64,000 bases of DNA, from NCBI GenBank assembly GCA_026119855.1, contig JAOWBW010001805.1, forward strand, positions 62,001-126,000. The letters run 5' to 3'. The notes below the pieces were generated by a model. It was not told the origin of the DNA. It made no database searches and saw only the letters and a program-made list of their open reading frames with translations. Numbering within the stretch: the stretch's first letter is position 1; the number at the start of each line of letters is the position of its first letter. Positions 32,159 to 43,587 of the stretch are shown piece after piece. Position numbers and translations under genes: made by a program. Origin of the DNA: Campanula takesimana (lineage: Eukaryota; Streptophyta; Magnoliopsida; Asterales; Campanulaceae).

Positions 32159-32681
32159 TGTTGTGGTGTAGACCCTCCAAACCAAACAGGTCGCAAGAAT
32201 AAATCACGCAAACCCAACAAGAAAGAATGATATAAAAGAAGCAAAAATAGTAAAGATAACACAAAGAATTGTTTACCCAGTTCATCAATATTTTTGACTA
32301 CGTCTAGGGGCATTACCAAGCCAGGATCTTGTACTATAATATGTTAATATGGAGTTACAATGAGTTTTAGGGTGGAACCCTGCTTATATACACAACCTAG
32401 AATGAGACCAAACCATAGTCTAATTAGAATTCGTCCAGTGGCTGCACGGCCGCTCCCGCTTACATGCTCGCCCGAGTATCATGACCAGCTCGGCCATGCT
32501 CTATTTTTTGACAGAAGGTGTGTTTTCTGGACCCCTTAGTGCATAATCGATCTCCAGCCTTGACTCGCCCGAGGCGCATGGCCGGGTCCTTTATCCAGAT
32601 CGGCTTCTCCGTGCCTGTTCTGCGATTTTGCTGATTTCTTCCAATTTGATCGCTAGTTCCCGGTTTATCTCTATTCCAACA
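32159..32681 (-). repeat. 5' LTR of element B (523 bp)
   Basis: On the minus strand it starts TGTTGGAATAGAG and ends CCACAACA. A TATATAA box is at 32383-32392. GC-rich motifs at 32444-32587 include CTCGCCCGAG twice (32467-32476, 32564-32573) and ACGGCCGC (32445-32452). Confidence 0.8.
32383..32587 (-). promoter_or_regulatory. element B U3: CTCGCCCGAG repeats and TATA box
   Basis: The quasi-palindrome CTCG-CC-CGAG occurs twice, with CGGCCG-type motifs around it. The nearest motif is about 52 bp upstream of the minus-strand TATATAA box. Confidence 0.6.
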
Positions 32682-33029
32682 AGATGTCCTACTTATTACT
32701 TTAAAATCCCAAAATTATTATTTTTATAATTATTTATTACAACATACTCCCCTGTTTCAAGTAAGTTGCAACATCTTTCCATTTAGGGCGTTTCATTTAA
32801 GTTGTAACAATCTAAAAATGGAAGGTTTTATTACTTTTATAATCCTCCACTCATTCTCTCTCTTCCTCCCAACCACTCATTCTCTTTCCTTCCCAACTAA
32901 TTCTCTCTCTTCCTCACCACCTTTCATTCTTAATATAATATTACTATTTTCTATTTGTTTTAACCTTTTATCCTATTTTCCACACTCATAATTAAAACCT
33001 ACTCTACTATTTATATTTGAACGACATGA
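32682..33029. other. AT-rich DNA with no recognised gene
   Basis: Between element B and the presumed start of element C's LTR. CTCCCCTGTTTCAAGTAAGTTGCAAC resembles terminal sequences of some plant MITEs, but no inverted partner is found. Pyrimidine-rich CATTCTCTCTCTTCC runs follow. Confidence 0.5.
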
Positions 33030-33267
33030 ACCGATTTGGTCATTGGGTCCCATGGACATTGGGCCCATACACCGTAAAGCCCCATATATGAGAAGTCCTT
33101 GGCTTAACAGGCCGACATATCACGGTATCTCACAAGCCGAGTTGGATGACCCCACCGGGGTCTAGATAAGAAAGGGTCAACCTGACCTCTGGCCCAGTTT
33201 CTACGACGAGCCGGGTTAGGTGACGAGCCGACTTACCTCAAGTAACACTAATTTCCTGATACAAAGG
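33030..33267 (+). repeat. 5' LTR of element C, upstream (U3) part
   Basis: This joins 41377 onward when copia D is removed. It contains GC-rich motifs: GACCCC-ACC-GGGGTC (33148-33162, an interrupted palindrome) and repeated GACGAGCCG in 33200-33235. The left end is uncertain. Confidence 0.6.
33263..33267. repeat. target-site duplication AAAGG of element D (left)
   Basis: AAAGG occurs here and at 41372-41376, flanking the two LTRs of element D exactly. Confidence 0.93.
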
Positions 33268-34717
33268 TGTTGGGTTTTGAGTAACATGCGCAGCGGAATT
33301 TAAGCATTTAAAATTTTATGAAACCCAAAGCCATAGATCCGTTCATATGATTAGATCAAATACAACAATATGAAATACTAGAAAAATAAACCTTGATGAC
33401 TTTGAATTTGGTCTTTTATCTTGGTGGAGAACTTGAAGCTTCAATCACAAAAGTAAGAACACGAACTTTGAAGATGATGAGCTTCACCCTCTAGCGGTAT
33501 CCACACCTTGAACGAATATCAAGAACACTTGATCTTGGTTGCTAGACCAAAATTGTGAAACACGTTTTCACAATTAATATGAACTATATGGAATTTTATT
33601 TGTGTATTATTTTGTTCTTCAATCTAGGATGTCTTAGAACAAAATAAAACTCTCTCAAACTCTTTTGAGACTTTCACAAAAGCTTGGAACAAGTTCTGGC
33701 CGAATTTTGGTGTTTATATACAAGTAAGACCTATTCCAAATAGGAAACTTGTGTTTAAAACCGTCCAAAATTATTTTCCAAATCAAATTAGGAAATCTGT
33801 CCCAACATGCTTATGCGGCCGCCCAAAACTAGCTGTGCGGTCACCCAAAAACTGTGCGGCCGCCCAGCCCAGTTTGTGCGGTCGCACAACATGGTTCAGA
33901 AGGCCATATTTTCCATTTTAGTCCTTTTTAAGATTCGTTCTCTCGTGTGTGACCCTCTAGGATTATACTAAGTTGGCAATGGGTTCAAACATGAAACCAT
34001 AAGATATGATTAGGTTCTAGCAAACCGTCATACCTACCCAAATAGTATAACTAGATACAAGTTCGTATTCCTTTAGAATATGTCACAATCCCTTTGTCCA
34101 CGATGTCTTTGAACACAAGTCATGGTCAATAAGTCAACTTGTTTTGTTCAATACTTTTCTCGATCCCAAAGATGTTGATAATCCAAACGACATTGATCCA
34201 ATCAATCCATTTGAGTTTGGCCAAACATTTCATCAACATCATTCCTTCGAGGGGCCCAAGATTGACATCTCTCCGAAGAGGGACAAATCCATTTAGCTTA
34301 TTATTCTTCCATACGTGAATATGATTATGCCAATCATACCCTTTATGGCTACCTGTTTAAGGGTAACGTTTGAATATGTCAAACATAATCTTCATCAAGT
34401 GGAAGACTATAATAACTTCATGTCTAAGGATTCAAATTACATAACTAATATGAGATTTATATATGACATTGACCATGACATAAATCTCATACCGCGGGTC
34501 ATGTGCAGTACCTTGTTCCAAACAAGTACCCATAAATCTAACATGATCATCCCATGATCATTTCGCCTTTATACTAGTGCTTAACAAGCTATAGGGACGG
34601 AGATTATTATAAGCAAACATGAGCATTAATAATAACCTAAATATCTCTTCATTAATATGAATATAATGATAACACATACAACGTTTAACAAACATGCCTA
34701 GGGCACCAACACCAACA
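33268..34717 (-). repeat. 3' LTR of element D (1450 bp)
   Basis: On the minus strand it starts TGTTGGTGTTGGTGCC and ends ACCCAACA. A palindrome module is at 33812-33889 and a TATATAA box at 33712-33721. Near-identical to 39922-41371. Confidence 0.95.
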
Positions 34718-34733
34718 ATCTCCCACTTTCCCT
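34718..34733 (-). promoter_or_regulatory. polypurine tract of element D
   Basis: Minus strand TAGGGAAAGTGGGAGAT runs into the 3' LTR start TGTTGGTG. Confidence 0.85.
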
Positions 34734-34739
34734 AGGCCC

Positions 34740-35850
34740 AATCTCTAGGTATCCAATACCCATGGACCTAACATGACCATCATGTTTAGCTTGAGGAAGT
34801 TCCTTTGTTAGCGTGTCCGCAACGTTATCATTACTTGGTACTTTGCATATGATTACGTCTCTCTTATCAACGATTTCTCGAACGATATGAAAATGCCTAA
34901 GTATGTGTTTGGATTTAGGATGTGCTCTTGGTTCCTTTGCTTGATCAATAGCACCACTATTATTACTAATAAGGTCTATTGGATTATCAATGCTAGGAAC
35001 CATCTCAAGTTCAACAATGAACTTCTTAATCCAAACCACTTCCTTTGCAGCATCCAATGCGGCAATATACTTAGATTTAGTTGTAGAATTAGTGACTGTA
35101 CTTTGCTTGGAACCATTCCAACTTACAGCTCCACTATTCGACACATGCACAAAATCCGATTGCGATTTTCTATTTTCTTTGTCGGTTTGGAAGCATGTAT
35201 CCGAGATCATCTTCCATACCTCCATAGATCATAAACGAATCTTTAGTCCTTCTAAAGTTCTTAAGAATCGCTTTTACAGCCACCCAGTGAATCTCACCAG
35301 TGTCGGATTGATATCTACTCGTCATGCTCTAAGCATTTAGATATATCCGGCTTAGTACTTATCATGGCATGGTGGATCCAATTGCCGAAGCAAATGGCAT
35401 CTAACTCATTTTCTCATGCTCATCTTTTGCCTTAGGACACTGAGTCTTGCTTAGAGAAACTCCATGTATTATTGGCAACAGTCCTCTCTTAGAATTTTTG
35501 TTGCAGAATCTTCTAATGACGTTATCAATGTATGTACTTTGGCTTTAAACCAATTAGCTTCCTTGATGCCAAGGACATATGCGGTTTCATCCATATCTTT
35601 CATTGCGAAGCACTTTCCAAACAAAGTCTTTACAGACTGATGTGTAGGAATGTCGTTTCCAATGAGAAATACGTCATCCACATATTTAAATAAGGAATAG
35701 CAATATGCTCCCAATAATCTTCTTGTATATACAAGGTTCATCTTCGTTCTTGATAAAGCAAAATTCTTTGATTCATCAAAACGGAGATTCCAACTCCCCA
35801 AAGCTTGCTTCAATCCATCCAATGGATTTCCACAACTTACATACTTCATT
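34740..35850 (-). pseudogene. element D RT and RNase H remnants
   Basis: 35849-35469 has GLKQALGSWNLRFDES and YVDDVFLIGND (catalytic YVDD retained) but is frameshifted. 35225-34740 is the RNase H C-terminus (SDFVHVSNSGAVSWNGSKQSTV, TKSKYIAALDAAKEVVW, NDNVADTLTKELP). Between them stops and deletions break the RT/RNase H linker. Closest relative in the window is element A. Confidence 0.85.
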
Positions 35851-37640
35851 AGAATTTTCTTTGACTATCAAAACCTTTAGGTTGTATCCAATACATTCTT
35901 AAGTGAGTTCCCGTTGAGGAATGCTTGTTTTGACATCATTTTGTCAAATTTCATATTTCAAATATGAACATGTGACTATGAGAATTCTAGTAAGTTTCTC
36001 GCTACCCATGTAAGTTTTCTCCAAGAAAACTCATTCCTCTCCTTTGGTTTTTACACCTTAGGTTAGAATGATCAAGTTCCAAACTTAATTATTACACATG
36101 GATTGCCTTTTAGACTTTATGACTCCAAGTCATTAATCTAAATATGGAGCGGACATTGTACCTTTGATAGGTGGCAAACGTGTCATCTTTCAATGAACGT
36201 TACCTTAATACTTTCTATTTCGAAATGTCCAATATTTCTTGTCATAGATTGTATCCTATCATGTACGCAAATACTTTGTATAACTTGAACGGAATTTTCA
36301 CGACTCCTTGTGAGAACTTGTTCAATTTCCATCTTAGGTTAAATTATATTTTCTAGGTCTCGAACCATTCGAGATATATATATTTTACTCCCACTGATTC
36401 TTTTAGAGATAAATGACTTATCAAGAAAAGCACCATCATAAGTAGCAAACCATTTGTTTCTTGTGAGTAAAACATTATCCTCAAGTTTCCTTAGGATATC
36501 CCATGAAAATATATTTATTAGATTTAAATATGAGTGTGTCCCAGACAGCTCCTTTCAAAAAGGTCTCATCATCTTAAATCTTTATGAAAGACAAACCGGG
36601 CTTTCTTTCACCATTTAACCTCTTTTGATGGAACTCAAATTAGTGTAGTTATAGCGGTTGGTAATACATAACCCCAAAATTAATAATGGAAGATCAATTT
36701 GACTTTATCATCTAATGAACCATATCCAATAAGGTTTTTGTACTTCCATGTAGACACATCATTTAGAATGGTGTTCTTAGTGAAGTTAATTGTGAAACTA
36801 TTTCACAATTTTGACGATGACTGTCAAATTCTTGGTTTAATTGTTCATCATCTTGATCGAATCAGAATCTTTGAACAATTTTACCAAGTCCAACCAAAAT
36901 TCTCTTTTAGCATTGCTACTTAATGCACCATATACATGGACATGTATTAGGTCAAGTAAGACATTAGCCTTTCACTATTCATAGCAAAAAATGTCTTGGT
37001 CCAAGTAAATAAGATTTGCATAATTCATATGATTTCAAATCATATGACTTAAAACTCCGTCCCATGGAATTTTAGATATGCATTTCTCATTTATTTGATC
37101 AAAATAATAATGCATAAAGAATTTGATTATTTATGTCATAACCTCAGTTATTATTTCGTTCTTCAAGATTTAGGATATAAGATTTATTTATATGATAACA
37201 CAATTAAGTAAATCATAATAAATAAAACACTTTTCTTATTCCAAATAAGAAATAAATATCCTTCATTATCTTATAACAAAATAATATTTTCTACTCCATT
37301 AGTAAAGTCACTTTACAAGTGTTCTACGAACAATGTTGCAACCATTGTATCATTACCATTCATAGATCAACCTTTACTATGAGTAGTCTTTCAGTTTACT
37401 AATTATTGCACATTTATACAAATGTGGGATCCATATCTGATATCCAATACCCAATAATTAAAGTTAGAAAGATTAATTTATAACATAAGTATCCCAAGTG
37501 GTAGTCCCACTACCATTCTTTTGTTGATCGTCCAAAATTTTGACTACAATTCTAAATGGTCAATCCAATTGCCATTTTACCAAATTGCATCAATTAGAGT
37601 TATTATTTTAACCACAATTATTTCCTTTAGGTTTGACAAA
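35851..37640 (-). pseudogene. element D integrase and protease region, heavily decayed
   Basis: No minus-strand frame of useful length remains. Nucleotide-level echoes of element A are recognisable, for example CATTGCTACTTAATG near 36912 corresponding to element A integrase at about 23158. Comparison with A shows internal losses in this segment. Confidence 0.6.
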
Positions 37641-37646
37641 TTTGTC

Positions 37647-38300
37647 TTACCTTTCCTTTGGCATTTGGCCTCCTTTTCCATCATGAACCATGAGCATTGG
37701 AGAACCTTTCTCCATCATCTTCATCTCCGCAGTTTTCAGCATATCATGCAACTCAGAGAGATTCTTATTCATTCCAAGCATGTTATAGTTCATCATGAAG
37801 TGATTATAACTTTTGGACAATGAATCAAGAATGTTATCCATGGCTAGCTCCAATCCAATTGAACTGCCAAGTTTCTCAAGATACTCTACGTAGCCATTCT
37901 TCTTAAGCATGTGAGGTTCCACTTGTTGCCCTTCACTTCTTTTGCAAGAAGTGAATGCAACAATGGTTTTATACCTCTCTTGCCTAGATTGCCTTTTGAA
38001 ACATGTAACTCAACTCCACGCCTATCTAATAGGCTTCCACAAGTTCCAAACTTTGTTGGAGTTTTGAGCACATAATCGCGAGCATAAGACAACTCACATT
38101 CCTAGAATCATACTCATGATTCTTGTGATTGTCTATCTCTGGCATTGGGTTCTTTAGGAATGGGCCCATCAAGAATGTACAACACATCTTCTTGCCTTAG
38201 AACGATTCTTAGGCTCAGGATCCAATCCATGAAGTTTGTACCATTCTTTTTGAAGCATTATCCTTATCAAGGATTAATCGCAACGATTCTAGTTGTCATT
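37647..38300 (-). pseudogene. element D Gag remnant
   Basis: 37922-37647 gives ILDSLSKSYNHFMMNYNMLG and LSELHDMLKTAEMK, matching element A gag (ILNSLPKSYNHFVMNFNMHG). Upstream pieces up to about 38300 match in other frames. Broken by several frameshifts. Confidence 0.8.
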
Positions 38301-38430
38301 ATCTACAACTTATGCAAAATTTCCAAAATTTTACAAGTACCAATCTCATTAAAGAGATAAATAATGTATTTTCCAAAAATACTCCCACTAAATTATATAA
38401 CCTTCTTATACATCCAATGTATAATATAAT

Positions 38431-38690
38431 TTAAATGGGCTAAGATCCAACTTTAATTTAATTTCAAGTACGCTTTGGCGCACCGCTCAAAATAAATTAA
38501 TTAGGTAGACAACCCTGTCAATCATATCCCATATGACTCTTAGATCATTTTCTGAGATTCTTTTAAATTGGGATAAGATCCAACTTTAATTTAATCTTGA
38601 GTCCGCTTTGGCGGACCGCTCAAAATCAAATTAATTAGGTAGACAATTTCTTGTCAATCATATCCAATATGATTCTTAGTGATCCAATTT
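38431..38690 (-). repeat. about 132-bp tandem duplication in element D leader
   Basis: Two copies (38431-38562 and 38563-38690) share AAGATCCAACTTTAATTTAA and GCTTTGGCG-ACCGCTCAAAA. Element A has one copy at about 27480-27610, so the duplication is specific to the D branch. Confidence 0.8.
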
Positions 38691-39100
38691 CAAAAGCATG
38701 TTTAATCTCATCTTTGCCTAGGCCCAAAACTGTTTTGACGCCTAATTAAGTCCAACCACTTTAAACGCATAGGAAACTCTTATTCACTCATCTTGCTCAT
38801 ACAAGAATAAAATCAATGCACCTTGCTTTGGCAAGCCCACATGAAAATACCCGTGTACTTACAAGTGTTTTAATCATGGCATGGCAAAAAAAAAACTTAA
38901 AACTTTCTTGAAGGTTCATCACCATATAGCATACAACACATTTATGAGCACACAAGACAAACATGTTACGCACCAAGTTTAGCCACTAAATTAATCTCTA
39001 TTAATTTAAGCATAATATTTATGTGTCATTAGTTTCTCTATAATTATGAGGATGAGACTCTTTGAACTTTGGTTATCATCTCCAAATCAAGACAACAAGA

Positions 39101-39239
39101 AGTGCGGTCGAACTAAGCCATTAGGCAACCACAATCCCGCACTAATTCAAGAAACCAAGAAAGTAGTCCATGTGACCGAAACTAAGCAATAGATGGTCTC
39201 GATGAACGTAGGCCAATTGCATCCACAATTCCACATGGA
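39101..39239 (-). repeat. tandem stem-loop repeats in element D leader
   Basis: Repeat 1: arms AGTGCGG (39101-39107) and CCGCACT (39137-39143) enclose TCGAACTAAGCCATTAGGCAA. Repeat 2: arms TCCATGTG (39167-39174) and CACATGGA (39232-39239) enclose ACCGAAACTAAGC. Loops match element A's leader while arms differ and still pair. Repeat 2 has an extra segment in the loop. Confidence 0.75.
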
Positions 39240-39484
39240 TCTCCAATCATTGAATCAAGAACTTTGTTTCTCAATTTTAGCAATTATGAACTCTTCATAA
39301 TTCTAACTTCGTTTTATCTTTGAAACTTTGATTGCAATCAAGTTTGGGAAACACAATCTCGATGAACGTAGATTAGCCATCCAAACCTTGAATCAATCTC
39401 AGAATCAAACGACTAAAACAAATAGGAATTCAAACCAACTAAATCCACCCCGCGACCCAAAAAGAACCCCAGCCCAGACCAGAA

Positions 39485-39626
39485 GGTCCGGCCGGGTCCT
39501 TACTTTGGTCCGGTCGGACCTACCTCAAAATTCCAGCTTCTGACCATCACTGTGCGGCCGCCCAAAAAGACTGTACGGTCGCCCAAACATGTGCGGCCGC
39601 CCACATTTTTCTCTGCGGTCGCACAG
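39485..39626 (-). repeat. GC-rich palindrome module in element D leader
   Basis: 39507-39520 is GGTCCG-GT-CGGACC. 39551-39626 repeats the U3 module in the same order: GTGCGGCCGCCCA, GTACGGTCGCCCA, GTGCGGCCGCCCA, TGCGGTCGCACA. The module lies about 280-430 bp downstream of the primer site in element orientation. Confidence 0.85.
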
Positions 39627-39908
39627 TAGCATCAGAATGATTTTTAGAGTTCGAAAATTTGTCTCAAAAGTGTTTTCCCCGATTATTAAAACTTTAATCC
39701 AATCAAAAATTAATAATCAAACAATTCAGAATCCAACATAATTTTTAGTGCAATTCAATAGTGCGATTAAAGTTGTAAAACAATAAACCACATAGAATCG
39801 TATAACACATAAACATCATATAATTCAATATTCATATCATGCTAGGCATACAAACAATTTATATACACACAACATGATCTAAGTATTGAAATAATCAACA
39901 TGAACGGG

Positions 39909-39920
39909 GCTCTGATACCA
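39909..39920 (-). promoter_or_regulatory. primer-binding site of element D (tRNA-iMet)
   Basis: Minus strand TGGTATCAGAGC, one base after the 5' LTR end ACCCAACA. Confidence 0.95.
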
Positions 39921-39921
39921 C

Positions 39922-41371
39922 TGTTGGGTTTCGGAGTAACATGCGCAGCGGAATTTAAGCATTTAAAATTTTATGAAACCCAAATCCATAGATCCGTTCA
40001 TATGATTAGATCAAATACAACAATATGAATACTAGAAAAATAACCCTTGATGACTTTGAATTTGGTCTTTTATCTTGGTGGAGAACTTGAAGCTTCAATC
40101 ACAAAAGTAAGAACACAAACTTTGAAGATGATGAGCTTCACCCTCTAGCGGTATCCACACCTTGAACAAATATCAAGAACACTTGATCTTGGTTGCAAGA
40201 CCAAAATTGTGAAACACGTTTTCACAATTAATATGAACTATATGGAATTTTATTTGTGTATTATTTTGTTCTTCAACCTAGGATGTCTTAGAACAAAATA
40301 AAACTCTCTCAAACTCTTTTGAGACTTTCACAAAAGCTTGGAACAAGTTCTGGCCGAATTTTGGTGTTTATATACAAGTAAGACCTATTCCAAATAGGAA
40401 AGTTGTGTTTAAAACCGTCCAAAATTCTTTTCCAAATCAAATTAGGAAATCTGTCCCGACATGCTTGTGCGGCCGCCCAAAACTAGCTGTGCGGTCGCCC
40501 AAAAACTGTGCGGCCGCCCAGCCTAGTTTGTGCGGTCGCACAACATGGTTCAGAAGGCCATATTTTCCATTTTAGTCCTTTTTAAGATTCGTTCTCTCGT
40601 GTGTGACCCTCTAGGATTATACTAAGTTGGCAATGGGTTCAAACATGAAACCATAAGATATGATTAGGTTCTAGCAAACCGTCATACCTACCCAAATAGT
40701 ATAACTAGATACAAGTTCGTATTCCTTTAGAATATGTCACAATCCATTTGTCCACGATGTCTTTGAACACAAGTCATGGTCAATAAGTCAACTTGTTTTG
40801 TTCAACACTTTTCTCGATCCCGAATATGTTGATAATCCAAACGACATTGATCCAATCAATCCATTTGAGTTTGGCCAAACATTTCATCAACATCATTCCT
40901 TCGAGGGGCCCAAGCTTGACATCTCTCCGAAGAGGGACAAATCCATTTAGCTTATTATTCTTCCCTACGTGAATCTGATTATGCCAATCATACCCTTTAT
41001 GGCTACCTGTTTAAGGGTAACGTTTGAATATGTCAAACATAATCTTCATCAAGTGGAAGACTATAATAACTTCATGTCTAAGGATTCAAATGACATAACT
41101 AATATGAGATTTATATATGACATTGACCATGACATAAATCTCATACCGCGGGTCATGTCCAATTCCTTGTTCCAAACAAGTACCCATAAATCTAACATGA
41201 TCATCCCATGATCATTTAGCCTTTATACTAGTGCTTAACAAGCTCTAGGGACGGAGATTATTATAAGAAAACATGAGCATTAATAATAACCTAAATATCT
41301 CTTCATTAATATGAATATAATGATAACACATACAACGTTTAACAAACATGCCTAAGGCACCAACACCAACA
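39922..41371 (-). repeat. 5' LTR of element D (1450 bp)
   Basis: Same ends as the 3' LTR. The right flank is AAAGG (41372-41376). The module is at 40466-40543 and the TATA box at 40366-40375. Confidence 0.95.
40366..40543 (-). promoter_or_regulatory. element D U3: GCGGCCGC module and TATA box
   Basis: Four motifs in about 78 bp: GTGCGGCCGCCCA, GTGCGGTCGCCCA, GTGCGGCCGCCCA, TGTGCGGTCGCACA. The 8-bp palindrome GCGGCCGC and the 14-bp palindrome-like TGTGCGGTCGCACA are included. The minus-strand GTATATAAAC box (40366-40375) is about 91 bp downstream. Confidence 0.75.
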
Positions 41372-41376
41372 AAAGG

Positions 41377-41813
41377 AAAGTCTACAATTAGTGTTCAAAT
41401 GATACGTAACTACAGAGAATCCTTATCTAAACAAGGAGACTCCACTACAATACAACCGAAACCTATATCCATCCTTATCAGGACTCTATCTCCCCAGAAT
41501 ACGAGTTATACCTCAATGCAGACTCTGGCTTACTTGACAAGCCAGGACTCAATCCGCATATACTATATAAACAGGCCCTCAATATCATTTACGGGTAATG
41601 AAATTCTTAGCTTTACTCTAGTCAATTAATTTCTCTTCGTTTTATCACATACAAAACATATTCTTACTCTCACGCCGGAGGGCCTTCGCCGGTGAAGCCC
41701 CAGCTAGTTCACTGTTTATTGTTTCGTGTGTGCAGATCCATTCGAGGAGTTCTCTTTGCTGGATTTATCTGAACCGCTAGATGAAAGGCTGATCTGGTAC
41801 GTTTTTTGCAGCA
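41377..41813 (+). repeat. 5' LTR of element C, promoter to U5 part
   Basis: Continues 33267. TATATAAA at 41564-41571 is a likely TATA box. The R/U5 part carries CACGCCGGAGGGCCTTCGCC (about 41671), as in many Tat LTRs. The right edge is set just before the primer site. Confidence 0.7.
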
Positions 41814-41819
41814 TCAGTT

Positions 41820-41838
41820 TGGTTCCATTGCCGGAAAC
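41820..41838 (+). promoter_or_regulatory. degenerate primer-binding site of element C
   Basis: TGGTTCCATTGCCGGAAAC resembles TGGCGCCGTTGCCGGGGA, the site used by several Athila/Tat elements, with changes consistent with decay. Assignment is by pattern only. Confidence 0.5.
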
Positions 41839-41882
41839 GTTCGATCAGAGAATTTTTTGTCCGGATAACTGCATTCTCCTCA

Positions 41883-43587
41883 TGGCTAAAATTCCAGCCG
41901 ACGATCAACAGGCTAGTGTTACGCCTGATGCTAATCTCAACCCGCCACCACCTAACGTGGTCAATAACGCTATTTTGAATCAAGGACTCCCTCCTCCGCC
42001 TCAACCTCAAGGGGGAGGCATGCATACCCGTTCACGTGGGCCTCCACCAGAAGTTACTCAACTTTATGGGACGAGAAGGAGAACAACTATGCGCCCACAG
42101 AATGATGAGGCTGGACCTTTGAGACCAGCCCTGATTGATCAAAGGGTATTGATCCAACAGAATCTCACAACCCTCCAACAGCTAGCTGACGCTCAAAGGG
42201 CTCTTTTGGAATATGACCCAGAACACTCCCTGGCTCCTTTCCTCCAGCCCTCCAGAACTAAAGGAGCTCGTGAGGATGACAGGAGTAGCCATAGGGAAAT
42301 CCCACGTGCCGATGGTAGACATCATCAGGAATCACGTGATGCTCCCCGAGCTAACCGACTTGAAGGCCGACTTGGCTTGGTCAATCAAGAGGGAAGGGAT
42401 TTAAGAGATCAAATAAATCAAAGGGGGGAGGAAGAAGCGGAGTCTCCAGATGTGAGAATTCTAGGGGAGAGGCGTAGACAGAATGATCGGCGTCGTTATC
42501 CATAAAGGCAGGCGCCTACACATCGTTCTCCACTGAGACGAGTTGTCCCTAATCCAGAAATAAGCCGAGTTACTGGTAAAAGCCGAGAAAAGGGAAGGAG
42601 CAGACAGAAGAGCTCTCATCGTAGTTCGCAAATCAGCGATTGTACTTTAATGAATTTGGAGAAGAGGCTCGAGAATATAGAGATGAACCAGGGGCAGAGA
42701 AGGCCTAGCAATGATTATAATGCGATGCGTCCTTTTGCGCAGTGGATACGGGATTCTCCACCTAATCCACAGCTGAAGCTCCCTAATCTAGACAAGTACT
42801 CCGGCAGTTCCGACGCCTTGGACCATCTCCAAGATTTTGAGGCCATGATGGCGTTGGTGTCAAATCAGGACGACATCCTGTGCAAAGCCTTTGCCAGTAC
42901 TCTGACTAAAGAAGCTAGGTCCTGGTTCATGGATCTCGAAAAGGGAAGCATTGATTCTTTCCCAAGGTTGAAAAGTCAATTTCTAGAATATTTCTCCACT
43001 GCAGGGGCTAGAAAGAAAAGGCTCTCTGACTTGGCCAACATGGTGCAAGGTAAAAACGAGTCAACCATGGACTTCTTTCAGAGATTCAGGAGCCTTCCTA
43101 CTCTATTGAGGAACGGCTAACTGACAGGGAAATAATAGTGTGCTTCACCAACGGGCAGAGATCCGAAGCCCTAACTTATGAATTTTCGGTGAGGGAGCCT
43201 CTCACTAAGTCGGAGTTATATCATGTCGCATATGCAACTGCAATTGCCGAGGAAAAGAAGAAATTGAAATTTGGAGACAAAGACCGAGTTCATGAAAGAA
43301 AGCTGCCAACTAGTGACTTGGCTCAAGGCTCCAATGGAGGTGGAAACAGGAGAAAGAACAGAACAAGGGGAACCGAGATCTTCACCCCCCCCCTTACAAA
43401 GCCTATCTTAGAAATAATGAACTTGGTGGATCTTCCTAACCCCAGGCCCATTAAAGACAACCCCAAATACCCGAGGGACACTAGCAAATATTGTGCCTAC
43501 CATAAAGATCATGGGCACGAGACAGAAAATTGCTATGCCTTGAAGAAGATAGTGCAGAAGTGGGTTGATCAAGGGTTGCTGAACTGA
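41883..43587 (+). pseudogene. element C Gag (broken)
   Basis: ATG at 41883 (MAKIPADDQQ) opens a Pro/Arg-rich N-terminus. An in-frame TAA at 42503 interrupts it. The capsid domain follows (LPNLDKYSGSSDALDHLQDF, SWFMDLEKGSIDSFPRLKSQF, QRFRS), then a frameshift near 43090-43120, the C-terminal basic region and a zinc-knuckle-like YCAYHKDHGHETENCYALK (about 43492). Gag forms the particle. The retrotrans_gag signature and knuckle position fit Tat elements. The frame ends at TGA 43585-43587 and coding continues into protease without a gap. Confidence 0.87.

Larger units (their letters stand above)
30129..32681 (-). mobile_element. Ty1/copia element B (Tork/Tnt1-like), 3' truncated
   Basis: Minus-strand 5' LTR (32681-32159), degenerate primer site, gag, zinc knuckle, protease, GAG-pre-integrase and integrase up to the boundary with element A's LTR at 30128. 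RT, RNase H and the 3' LTR are absent. The gag start (VEKFDGSDYGFWRIQI) resembles Tork/Tnt1-type copia elements. Confidence 0.85.
33268..41371 (-). mobile_element. complete Ty1/copia element D with decayed body
   Basis: Both LTRs are 1450 bp and flanked by AAAGG. The minus strand has primer site (39909-39920) and purine tract (34718-34733) at the right places. By eye the LTRs differ at roughly 30-40 positions. The internal domains are far more decayed: gag, integrase, RT and RNase H are only short fragments and integrase has lost long stretches relative to element A. It inserted into the 5' LTR of element C. It probably moved with proteins supplied by other elements. Confidence 0.93.

Noticed and set aside
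32682..33029. MITE based on CTCCCCTGTTTCAAG terminus
   Set aside because: No inverted partner or target duplication found.
32682..33029. Host gene between elements B and C
   Set aside because: No open frame with protein character, no splice pattern.
33812..33889. GC motif repeats as a CRISPR array
   Set aside because: Repeats are 10-14 bp, few and in a plant LTR promoter; no cas genes and wrong kind of genome.
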